This document shows, one piece after another, positions 12,001-30,254 of a stretch of 55,466 bases of DNA; position 1 is the stretch's first letter, and every line of letters starts with the position of its first letter. Below the pieces are notes generated by a model that had not been told where the DNA came from, did no database searches, and was given only the letters and a program-made list of their open reading frames with translations. The position numbers and the translations under genes were made by a program. The DNA comes from Reclinomonas americana ATCC 50394 (taxonomy: Eukaryota > Jakobida > Jakobea > Jakobida), in assembly GCA_048213135.1 (NCBI GenBank), contig PS015331.1, positions 1 through 55,466 on the forward strand, written 5' to 3'.

Positions 12001-12357
12001 GACCGAGTGGGCGTGGAAGAAGAAGAAGCACTCTCGCGAGTGTTGAAGTCAACAATGCGAGCGATCGGGAGAGGAGAAGGGCAAAGTGACCGCTCGCAAG
12101 TGACGGAGACAACTCACTCCAACCAAGTTCTCCCTCATCATCCCCCACCACTCTCCTCACCAAAGCATGCAAACTTGTTGCCACTGCCAGCGGCCGACGC
12201 CCCAGAAGACGACGAATCGCGACGCTTCTGAATGGCGCGAAGGATCTACAATCACAGACAGATCGTTGAGGCCCAACATTGCCTCCACAGCAACGAAGAC
12301 GCAGCAGCGCACCAGGAAGAACACAAGGCCGAGGAGACCCCACGCGATTGGGCCCAT
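7625..12357 (-). CDS. RGLG/copine-type vWA domain protein, RING-less
   Basis: Fourteen exons (plus coordinates 12313-12357, 12161-12245, 11057-11140, 10928-11000, 10150-10334, 9938-10087, 9826-9881, 9050-9106, 8856-8873, 8760-8795, 8663-8701, 8544-8597, 7757-7797, 7625-7667) join without a phase break into 321 codons and a stop. The product matches the copine/RGLG vWA domain throughout. It has the MIDAS D-F-T-K-S, N-P-Y-Q-R-A-I, the G-P-T-N-F-A-P segment, L-I-I-V-A-D-G-Q-V-T and V-G-V-G-D-G-P-W-D-T-M. It ends just after the A-L-M-E-V-P-Q-Q-F-K-A-I segment. Plant RGLGs continue into a RING finger after this point; here the stop follows directly. No C2 domains are seen. The first exon is the least certain. 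With the start at 12357 it gives M-G and a 15-residue hydrophobic start, possibly a membrane anchor or acyl site. The expected role is metal-dependent protein binding at membranes. Confidence 0.88.
9225..9705. repeat. about 118-bp minisatellite in RGLG intron
   Basis: Four to five copies share GAGGTGGGTGAGACATGGAA, then TGTCCACCCAGAGTGAAAG and ATGCACGCTGCTGTGCTG. They lie inside the 719-bp intron between exons 9826-9881 and 9050-9106. The evenly spaced blocks resemble a CRISPR at first sight but are ordinary tandem repeats with diverging unit sequence. Confidence 0.8.
10340..10640. repeat. purine-rich intron tract
   Basis: Runs of GGGAAAGG and GGAGAAGGAGA on the plus strand, that is CT-rich on the coding strand, fill much of the intron between exons 10928-11000 and 10150-10334. 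No coding signal. Confidence 0.7.
11245..12115. repeat. about 100-130 bp minisatellite in RGLG intron 2
   Basis: Blocks such as GATCGAGTGGGTGTGGAGGA, GAGAAGACAACAACGGGAGC and GACAGGAGATGGACGCCTGG recur about every 100-130 bp through the 1-kb intron between exons 12161-12245 and 11057-11140. Long frames on both strands here come from the repeat. Confidence 0.7.
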
Positions 12358-12534
12358 GTTTGTTCACTGACACGTGGTGTTTTGTGAGACGGCCACGCGT
12401 CACAATTAAATCGGCAGGACAACTCCGTTGGAGCGATCGAATTCCAACACTGTGGTCGCGAGGAGAAGAGGTGCAAGTTGTCGAGGTCGTAGATAGAGTG
12501 CTCCGGCTGCAAGGTGGTGAGCAAGCTGATATTC

Positions 12535-12645
12535 ACCCGACGTTGATTGAATTGACCGTGGATTTCGCGACGTCGAAGATGCCAGTTGCAAATTTGGACC
12601 TGCGCGCGCGCAGTACGCGGGCACTGAAGCAAGAAGGTTCCAAAC
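12535..12645. repeat. diverged copy A of a duplicated segment
   Basis: This segment resembles 13905-14010: both contain a gatttcgcgacgtc/gggtttgcaacatc block, AAGATGCCAGT/AAGACACCAGT, a CGCGGGCACTG/CACGGGCACTG block and GCAAGAAGGTTCC/GCTAGCAGGTTCC. Read on the minus strand, both can encode a peptide with N-L-L-A-x-V-P and T-G-x-F-D-V-A. Copy A has a frame break. The two copies flank a gap (12858-13636). They may be relics of a gene family or an element. No family is recognised. Confidence 0.5.
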
Positions 12646-12857
12646 CTGGCTTTGCTTTGTTTGCCTGGCTATGGTCTATTCCCGAATTCGATGGATCGAA
12701 TGACAATTCGAATTCATTCGTGGTCTCTGCCAGGAAAAAACCGCAGATCTCGGCTTGTTCGAAAGCTCAGTCTGCCGCGGCCTCAAGGCTGGTGTTTACG
12801 TTTATGGTTTGTATGTGGTTGGATCAGTTGCAGACATGTGGGCGCCACGTACGCAGG

Positions 12858-13636
12858 NNNNNNNNNNNNNNNNNNNNNNNNNNNNNNNNNNNNNNNNNNN
12901 NNNNNNNNNNNNNNNNNNNNNNNNNNNNNNNNNNNNNNNNNNNNNNNNNNNNNNNNNNNNNNNNNNNNNNNNNNNNNNNNNNNNNNNNNNNNNNNNNNNN
13001 NNNNNNNNNNNNNNNNNNNNNNNNNNNNNNNNNNNNNNNNNNNNNNNNNNNNNNNNNNNNNNNNNNNNNNNNNNNNNNNNNNNNNNNNNNNNNNNNNNNN
13101 NNNNNNNNNNNNNNNNNNNNNNNNNNNNNNNNNNNNNNNNNNNNNNNNNNNNNNNNNNNNNNNNNNNNNNNNNNNNNNNNNNNNNNNNNNNNNNNNNNNN
13201 NNNNNNNNNNNNNNNNNNNNNNNNNNNNNNNNNNNNNNNNNNNNNNNNNNNNNNNNNNNNNNNNNNNNNNNNNNNNNNNNNNNNNNNNNNNNNNNNNNNN
13301 NNNNNNNNNNNNNNNNNNNNNNNNNNNNNNNNNNNNNNNNNNNNNNNNNNNNNNNNNNNNNNNNNNNNNNNNNNNNNNNNNNNNNNNNNNNNNNNNNNNN
13401 NNNNNNNNNNNNNNNNNNNNNNNNNNNNNNNNNNNNNNNNNNNNNNNNNNNNNNNNNNNNNNNNNNNNNNNNNNNNNNNNNNNNNNNNNNNNNNNNNNNN
13501 NNNNNNNNNNNNNNNNNNNNNNNNNNNNNNNNNNNNNNNNNNNNNNNNNNNNNNNNNNNNNNNNNNNNNNNNNNNNNNNNNNNNNNNNNNNNNNNNNNNN
13601 NNNNNNNNNNNNNNNNNNNNNNNNNNNNNNNNNNNN
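12858..13636. other. assembly gap (779 N)
   Basis: Unknown sequence. No simple repeat borders it, unlike most other gaps here. The flanks (12640-12857 and 13637-13860) show no supported coding region. Confidence 0.99.
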
Positions 13637-13824
13637 CACTGCAGCAAGCACATTCTGGAAGTGTTGATGTTTTGGATACGGTTGAACTTGGTCATCAAGA
13701 CAGCTGTTGCTTGTTTGTTGGTGAATGAATTGTTGTTGTTGTTAGTGACTGCCTTGGGCGGAGAAACAATTCCCCGGACCGCGTAGCAGCGAGAAACCTG
13801 ATTTAATTAGTTACTTATGGTATA

Positions 13825-14154
13825 CTATGGTTTCTGAAAGTGAAGAACGAGCAGTCGACATAAGTATTGTCTCTTACTCGTTCTTCTTTCATTTTGCTTA
13901 TTTGATTGCACGACTTTGAAATCGATTGCAATTGGGTTTGCAACATCAAAGACACCAGTCACAGACTTGTGCGCAAAGTACACGGGCACTGCAGCTAGCA
14001 GGTTCCGGAATGGAAATGCCTGGAGGAAGGAAACAGTTCCCATGGCGCCATGGCCAGTATTGCTCGCTGCGACGTCCGCAGCGTGACATGAAGTGCAATC
14101 GATTGCGAGGATTCTCAAAGGCTGCACCATTGGCAGACGCAACTGGGCGAGCAC
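13825..14154 (-). pseudogene. unrecognised coding-like segment, copy B of duplicated block
   Basis: An open minus-strand frame of 109 codons contains the block shared with 12535-12645. It encodes N-L-L-A-A-V-P-V-Y-F-A and T-G-V-F-D-V-A-N-P. I recognise no family and no clear splice sites. The weakly conserved peptide in two copies suggests former coding function. It could equally be a piece of a repeat or mobile element. Confidence 0.3.
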
Positions 14155-14246
14155 CTAAGGACACCTCGCACTGCGCAAGCTCCGGAAAATGAAGAACGCA
14201 ATGTCCTGCTCTGCATCTGTCTCTTGATTGATTGACATTGACGAAG

Positions 14247-17127
14247 ATGGGTGGCGGTGTGTCGACACTGGAGGCCGCCCGACAGCGGCTTGCTGCGTAT
14301 GCGCCGTGCACGGGCTTCTTCAATCGATCGGCGATGCCTGTGCGGAGTCGGCGGCGGCGTGCGCGAGGGTTGCGAAAGGCGGTGTTGGTGGGCGCGTTGG
14401 CGGTGGCGTCGCCGCGGCTGACGCACACGAATGTGTTGTTGGTGGGAGTTGAGTGGTGGTGGGAAGGGGAGAGGGAGGTAAAAGGGGAAGGGTGAAGAGA
14501 GAGCAAGAGAAGTGTGTGCGAGAGAGAAAGAGAGACAAGAAGAGAGAGGGAGAGAGAGAGAGAGAGAAAGGGTGGGGCGTGGCGTGTGTGTGTGTGTGTG
14601 TGTACAGAGAGAGAGAGAAGAAAGAGCGAGAGGGCACTGAGCGAAACAATGATTGTGGAGAGTACGAACCGGGCATGCAATGATTGTCAACAATCAGAAT
14701 GCGCTGAGTGTGTGTGAGTGAGAAAGAGTGTGTGTGCGCGAAGAGTGGATGCATGACAGTGGAGAGGAAGACGGGCTCTGGTTGAGACGGTGATTGCGGA
14801 GAGAAGAACATGGCATGCATTGGGGATTGTCATGTTGTGAGCGAGCGAGCGAGCGAGAGAGAGAGAGAGAGCAAGAGAGAGAGTCCCTCGTTTCCACTTC
14901 TCCTCACTTCCTCCTCGCGTCGCTGCTCCTCCTTGCGTCGCTGCTNNNNNNNNNNNNNNNNNNNNNNNNNNNNNNNNNNNNNNNNNNNNNNNNNNNNNNN
15001 NNNNNNNNNNNNNNNNNNNNNNNNNNNNNNNNNNNNNNNNNNNNNNNNNNNNNNNNNNNNNNNNNNNNNNNNNNNNNNNNNNNNNNNNNNNNNNNNNNNN
15101 NNNNNNNNNNNNNNNNNNNNNNNNNNNNNNNNNNNNNNNNNNNNNNNNNNNNNNNNNNNNNNNNNNNNNNNNNNNNNNNNNNNNNNNNNNNNNNNNNNNN
15201 NNNNNNNNNNNNNNNNNNNNNNNNNNNNNNNNNNNNNNNNNNNNNNNNNNNNNNNNNNNNNNNNNNNNNNNNNNNNNNNNNNNNNNNNNNNNNNNNNNNN
15301 NNNNNNNNNNNNNNNNNNNNNNNNNNNNNNNNNNNNNNNNNNNNNNNNNNNNNNNNNNNNNNNNNNNNNNNNNNNNNNNNNNNNNNNNNNNNNNNNNNNN
15401 NNNNNNNNNNNNNNNNNNNNNNNNNNNNNNNNNNNNNNNNNNNNNNNNNNNNNNNNNNNNNNNNNNNNNNNNNNNNNNNNNNNNNNNNNNNNNNNNNNNN
15501 NNNNNNNNNNNNNNNNNNNNNNNNNNNNNNNNNNNNNNNNNNNNNNNNNNNNNNNNNNNNNNNNNNNNNNNNNNNNNNNNNNNNNNNNNNNNNNNNNNNN
15601 NNNNNNNNNNNNNNNNNNNNNNNNNNNNNNNNNNNNNNNNNNNNNNNNNNNNNNNNNNNNNNNNNNNNNNNNNNNNNNNNNNNNNNNNNNNNNNNNNNNN
15701 NNNNNNNNNNNNNNNNNNNNNNNNNNNNNNNNNNNNNNNNNNNNNNNNNNNNNNNNNNNNNNNNNNNNNNNNNNNNNNNNNNNNNNNNNNNNNNNNNNNN
15801 NNNNNNNNNNNNNNNNNNNNNNNNNNNNNNNNNNNNNNNNNNNNNNNNNNNNNNNNNNCCTCCTTGCGTCGCTGCTCCTCCTTGCGTCGCTGCTCCTCCT
15901 TGCGTCGCTGCTCCTCCTTGCGTCGCTGCTCCTCCTTGCGTCGCTGCTCCTCCTTGCGTCGCTGCTCCTCCTTGCGTCTCTGCTCCTCCTTGCGTCCTTG
16001 CGTCGCTCTGCCTCCTCTTTCTTCCTCCTCCTGTCCACGCCTGACGCCCCTTCTCTCCAACGCAGCCCTCCGGCGGCGGCAAGTCCTGCCTGATCAACAA
16101 CCTAGTGCGCGCTCTGCTTGGTGACGCGAGCGGCGTATGCGACGAGTTCCAGTTTGGCAACGACGGTGCGCGACTCTTTTCCTTGCCTCCATTACTTCAT
16201 CGCCGCTCACCCGCCTCTGTGCAGGCACATTGGAGTTCATCTCCTTCCTCGGCTCGCAATATCGCTTCAAGCTGTGGGACTCGAGGTGCGCTGGCTCGTG
16301 TCTGACACATATTCCTATCAGATTCTCATTCGTGTTGCTCGCTGCAGAGGGTATTGTGAAACCGCGTCTTTATCGTCACGACTTTGCCTCATCGCACATA
16401 TTCCTCCTTCCCTCCCCTTCCCCTCCCCCCTTCCCCTCCCCCCTTCCCCTCCCCCTTCCCCTCCCCTTCCCCCAGAGCCGTCGCACCGGAAATGTTCGTC
16501 AGCCTGGTGGAGCGGCGCGTGGCCGACGGTCACGTGGTGCCGCAGTACCCGCAGGAGCTGATTGACGCGAGCGGACTGGCCGCGCCACCCAGTGTGCCCG
16601 AGGAGCAGATGCACGCTTGCATCTTTGTGCACAGTGCCCGTGATCCGCGCGATTTGCTGCCGTACGCCGACTCGATGCGATGCATTCGCCGCTTTGGTGA
16701 GCGCGCGAGCGAAGAGACATCTTCTCTTCTCTTTCTCACCTCTCTCTCCCTGTATTCCCCAAACCGAAGGCGTGCCAATCTTCACCGTCTGCACGCACGC
16801 GCGCTCGCTCAACCAGGCGCAGCGCGTCGCCTTGCAGACGCGCATGGCCCCGATCTCCTTCTCCGCCGATGAGGCCACGTACTTTTATGACCTGCTGCCG
16901 CGCGAGAAACTGGAGGAGCAGTCGGAGGAGGCGTCGGTTGCGCTGCTGCACATGTTGCTGGCCGTGCTGCAGCAGTCGGAGAAGTTTCGTGTGGTGGAGA
17001 GGAAAGTGAGGACTGGGTCTGTCACAGCTGACTGGTTTCAACATGCCGCAGGTACATGAAGTACTTGGTGCAGCGCGGACTGCTGGAGGGGCAGCTGAGA
17101 CCGATCGGGGAGTCAAGCGAACAGTAA
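14247..17127 (+). CDS. P-loop GTPase, IFI44-like
   Basis: Exons 14247-14447, 16066-16165, 16225-16285, 16476-16696 and 16770-17005 join in phase; a last exon from about 17052 ends at TAA 17125. The protein is about 295 residues. The N-terminus M-G-G-G-V-S fits an N-myristoylation site and is followed by an Arg-rich basic stretch. The first intron (donor GTTGAG) falls inside the P-loop: L-L-V-G / P-S-G-G-G-K-S. Next come a W-D-S-R segment where G3 is expected and I-F-T-V-C-T-H-A-R-S where IFI44-type proteins have T-H-x-D. The length and H-V-V-P-Q-Y-P...I-D layout fit interferon-induced protein 44-like GTPases better than SRP receptor beta or Ras. The last junction is out of phase by one base if the canonical GTGAGG/CAG sites are used, so that exon is provisional. 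Confidence 0.65.
14500..16045. repeat. GA/GT microsatellites, 18-bp minisatellite and gap
   Basis: The first intron of the GTPase gene holds (GA)n and (GT)n runs, then an 18-bp unit CTCCTTGCGTCGCTGCTC that flanks both sides of a 913-N gap (14946-15858). The array therefore probably extends through the gap. Polypyrimidine sequence leads to the acceptor at 16065. Confidence 0.8.
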
Positions 17128-17204
17128 ACTCGCAGTGTTGATCAGGCACCGTCGAACAGCACGCAGTGGTGGTGACTGATGCTTGAAGATCAGTAGCACT
17201 CGCA

Positions 17205-17590
17205 GTGCACTGAGGTGGCATCTGCTATTGGCACGATGGTCCGGAAGAGCACAAATGTATTGACCAGCATCACGTATCTGTTCTTCTCCGTGAGAAGCAA
17301 GTCCACCAAATCAAGCCCACCGATGGTAAAACATCCTCACTCGCAGCACAATGAGGTGGCATCTGCTGTTGGCACGATGGACAGGAAGAGCTCTTGTTTC
17401 TGCACTCATCTGTTCTTCTCAGTGGGAAGCAAGCCCACCACCGATGGTAAATCATCCTCACTCGCAGCACAATGAGGTGGCATCTGCTGTTGGCACGATG
17501 GACAGGAAGAGCTCTTGTTTCTGCACTCATCTGTTCTTCTCAGTGAGAAGCAAGCCCACCACCGATGGTAATCCATCCTCACTCTCACGC
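17205..17590. repeat. 115-bp tandem repeat, 3 copies
   Basis: Three near-identical units start at about CACTCGCAGCACAATGAGGT and include CTGTTGGCACGATGGACAGG and CTGCACTCATCTGTTCTTCT. The array lies between the 3' ends of the plus-strand GTPase gene and the minus-strand gene ending at 17854. Confidence 0.85.
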
Positions 17591-17853
17591 TCTGTCTCAT
17601 GCTAACGCTGCACACGGCACTTCGGATTTCCAAACAATATCGTGGTTTCATTAAGTGAAAATGCAATCGGAGTCTTTACATTCTCCTCTCGTTTCTCACT
17701 TTCTTTCCCGTCGAGAGAGCTGTTTAAACTCTCCGTAGCGTCGCATTGCGCAAAGGCGGTCGACATCCCCAGCCAGTGTTCCAGGGCGACAGTCGTGGGA
17801 TCAGTGGCGGTGCCTGTTTCCAATCCCAGGCGGTCTGCGCCCGTGCACGCGCA

Positions 17854-26691
<8,838 letters not shown>

Positions 26692-26760
26692 GCGCACAAC
26701 GAAGAAACGCGTGTGTAGTGACAGACTGACTGTCTATCGATCGGTTCCAGCAATATCGTT

Positions 26761-29461
26761 TTACTTAGTTCTGCGAGTGCGTGACGCAGATGTGATACTT
26801 TTGCCACGGGTAACAGCTCTAACAGGTACTCTCCACGATCTCAGCGACAAGCCCACAAAGATTGCCACAAACGGAACCACCTCGTACTCGGGATGCAACT
26901 TCCGCAGGTTCGTCGCATATCGCTGCACCTGCTTATCGGCGGCAGCTACCGTGGCTGCAAGTGTCGTTGTGACCATAGCTTGCGCTTTCTGGTCGAAGTA
27001 GCTGTACGACAGAGAAGGCAATTGTTTCCTGCCGTTGTCGGTCGCCAAGTGCTCGTTCGCCTGCACCCACAATTCGTTAGCGAACATCCAACTCTCACCG
27101 CGAAGCAACAGGAGATGCGCACCGGAAGCACAGCCTCGAGAGCAGACTGAGCCTCATCAGTACGATGTGCCTTGGCCTCCATGTATGTCGACTGGCTGGT
27201 TGGAGGACTGCGAAGATTCAAGTGGATCCTGTTTAGTGGAATGCACTTGAACTCGAGCACCAGGATGCGCTTCGGACACTCCATGAAAAGCGCCATGTCG
27301 CAGATTGCTGACACTGGCTCATGCTGCACTCAAAGAGTAAGTGTAATCACAAGTCTCACAGTTCGCAGCATCGTTGCTCACCTCTATGCTGATATTTAGC
27401 TCACACTCAATCTTGGCCGGAACTTTGGCGGCCATGAGCTGCACGTCAAAGGCGTCCCTGACGTTTTTACCTCGCGCACTTGCTCTGGATTACACAACAT
27501 GCGTCGGCGCAAATAGCGCTCACAGACGTCGCTCAAGGGAACAATGTTGAGATCACTGCTTTGTGTTGAGCATACACCGAGTGAAAGGAGGACGTAGAGC
27601 GGCAATTGAAGAAGAACCTGAGGAGCGAATTGCAGGCAGTTGGATCGGTACGCTGCACGAGGCGCTGGAGAATGCGGTCGCGCGTGTTTTCATTCGGCAC
27701 CATCAGCGCTATGCGAGGAGCTTCGAGTAAGCGCAGGGGTGTGCATAGCAAGACGAAACACGACAAACACAACAATTTCCATCCGGCGCGATCGTATAGC
27801 CGCCAAGGTACTGGCAGAACTGCGCAAATGCGGGCGCATCGGCACTGGCAATGTCTTCGTGAAAGAATGGCATGTCACGCGGCAGTGGGATCTTGGAACC
27901 ACGCAGCATGCCAAGCAACGACGGCAGTGAGGCGACTCCACCATCATCTGCAGTGCCGGGCTGCTCAGCTCAGCCTGCTGGAATACAGTGGTCGGCGTTG
28001 CTTGACCCAGCTCTATCAACTGTGGGACCTGATGAGAGGTGTCCGACAAGTGCGAGGAATGAGAACAAAAAAAACACACCCGCAGGTACGACATGACTTG
28101 GTCGGTGCAGTACATGGGAATGGCATCCGCGGACGGGAAGAACCGAAAGCCATTGTAATGCTGACGGATGACGGTACGGTGGAATGTCTTCTCGTCGACA
28201 GACAACGAGCGAGTGCCGTTGAACTGCAGTTGGTCCAACACCAAATCAACCTCGGCGCCCGTCAGACCGCACACGGATTGCGTTTGCTGGAAGAATGTCC
28301 AATCCTGACCGATGTTGAAGCCGCTCGTCATGTCGTTGACGGCCAGGGGGAGTACACTGCGCACGGGGGAAATCAGTGCCTGCAGTGTACGTGATGGGGA
28401 CAGGACAGGAGCTAACCCAGTGATGAGCATGAAGCCAACGGCGTCAGCCTGTACAGCACTCTTGATGGTGGCGAACAGACCCTTCACGCCACTGTCGCTC
28501 AGCAGAATATGGTACTTGCGCTCGTCGACGTCGTCCAGTGCTGGTACGAAGGGGCGATCGGATTCGTCGACGAGGATGACGAGCTGCGAGGTGGCGTGTG
28601 TGCGTGTGTGCAAGTGAGAAAGTGAGTGAGTGAGTGAGTGAGTGAGTGTGAGTGTGTGTGTGCGTTTGTGTGTGTGCATGTGTTGGCGATTGAAAATGAA
28701 AGAGCAAGCTGGTCACACCTTCCTGCCGAGACCCCGCACGGTTCTCACAATGGCCTGAAGCGCAGCAGAAGGCTTGCCGAATCTGGCAATGCCAGACGCC
28801 TTGAACTCGGGATAGCTGTCCAAGAAAGGCGTGACGCAGAACTGCGAAAAGAATTCCTCAAAGGTGGCGCGTGATGACTGTGGTTCCGAGAGCGAGAATT
28901 CCAGCGCCGTCATGTCCATCCTCAACACGTAGTGCTGGCACGGTAGCTGGTTGCGGTGTACCTCGTGGATGCGATCCACAATATGTAACCCCTGCGGCAA
29001 GAAACAGACAACCACAAGCAACGACAAACGCAAACACAAAAGTGGATAGAGAGAGGGAGAGCGTGAGGGAGAGCGACGCTTCTTGAAGAAGGGCGACCAA
29101 GTGAAACATACCAGGAAAAGGCGCTCGAACTTACTCTCTCCCTGTGAGGCCTGTCTGCTGAGCAGCCGCGTGTGCAGTGCCGACACGGCGTGCTCGCGGA
29201 TGGCCCGCACTTCCGCGTGTGAGCGATCAGCCATGGCCTCACGTTCAGCGGAAGACAGCGCATTGTTGATGTCGTGATAGTTGGCGAGAGTGTCGACCAG
29301 CATGCTCTTGCCGAAGCGGCGAGGGCGCACAAAAAGAATAGGCGACACTCTCTCAGGAGCAAGCCAGGGGAGAAGTTGCGCGGTCTTGTCGACATAACAG
29401 AACGACTCGCTCGTGCGGATGCCGACGAAACTGTCACCAGTGGGTGGTGGAATCAAGTGCC
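26761..29461 (-). CDS. AAA-ATPase-like / PD-(D/E)XK nuclease protein
   Basis: Exons 29112-29461, 28719-28991, 28080-28583, 27771-27960, 27618-27720 and 27382-27558 join in phase, then 27323 downward. The product fits the AAA-ATPase-like plus PD-(D/E)XK (PDDEXK_9) family. It has F-V-G-I-R, F-C-Y-V-D-K-T, the diagnostic R-P-R-R-F-G-K-S nucleotide-binding motif, a Walker B-like L-V-I-L-V-D-E-S-D-R-P, and Y-N-G-F-R-F. Near the C-terminus, I-C-D-M-A-L-F followed by L-V-L-E-F-K-C gives the nuclease core (D...E-x-K). An Ala/Gln-rich helical end with Y-A-T-N-L follows. One base seems missing in an A5 run near 27462: adding one A restores V-K-N-V-R-D-A-F. The start lies upstream of the acceptor at 29462 and was not found. 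The stop is 70 bp from the start of the next minus-strand gene. Such proteins are known from bacteria, fungi and protists, usually as expanded families of unknown role. Confidence 0.8.
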
Positions 29462-29760
29462 CTGCGAGAGAAGAGGAAGGATGACGTGCGTGAGAGATAG
29501 ATAAAGGGTCAGTCGCTCTCGCTTTCTCTTAATCATAGCACAAGAGCAAGAGAGTGCGAAGAGAGAGAGAGAAAATTGCGTGTCAGGTCTGGATCCGGAT
29601 ACTCTGACCACACAGTAATACACTGCACATTAGCTGTTCACGCACCTCCAACGACGGAAGCAGTGGCGGTGGCGTAAGTACGGGGAGATGCGTGGGTGGT
29701 GAATACCCACAAGCGCATCATCTTCGGAGATCAATCTACAAAACAGAAGGTGAGATGTCC
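29462..29760. other. spacer or 5' exon region
   Basis: The upstream end of the NTPase-nuclease gene should lie here or beyond. I see no convincing start exon. The sequence is of mixed composition without long repeats. Confidence 0.3.
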
Positions 29761-29789
29761 TGCGGAAACAGCACACGAATTCTTTGAGC

Positions 29790-30095
29790 GGACACCATGT
29801 CAAGGGTTGAGGGTGGAGAAGAAACACTGATCTCACGCCAATCAAGGGTTGAGAATGCAGGAGAGACACTGATAACACGCGCACTCCGATCAAGGGTTGA
29901 GGGTGGAGAGAGATACTGATTAATATAGCACGCGCCGATCAAGGGCTGGGGGTGGAAGACACTGATTGCACGCGCACACCGATCAAGAGTTGAGAGTGGA
30001 GAGAGATACTCATCACACGCACACGCCGATCAAGAGTTGACAGTGGAGAGAGATATTGATTGCACACACACACACTCCGATCAAGGGTTCCTGGT
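29790..30095. repeat. about 46-bp intergenic minisatellite, family 1, locus A
   Basis: Six to seven units with the core CCGATCAAGGGTTGAGGGTG, then GAGAGAGATACTGAT and ACACGCGCACA. The same unit occurs at 49990-50320. Both arrays lie between genes rather than inside introns. Here the array sits between two minus-strand NTPase-nuclease genes. Confidence 0.9.
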
Positions 30096-30254
30096 GGAGG
30101 GCGAGAGAAGACGGAGAATACTCTAAGCAGGACGGTTACGATGAGACGAGCGAGGGTAGACACAGATGAGCAGAATTGCGAAGTTTCGCGTTGGTTGTTC
30201 AACTTAAAAGATAACTCCTTCCCACAGCGCCACACCGCCACAAAGACTAATTAG

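Noticed and set aside
14247-17127. SRP receptor beta or Ras-like GTPase
   Set aside because: The segment after the P-loop has no D-x-P-G-H or D-T-A-G motif, and the later layout fits IFI44-like proteins better.
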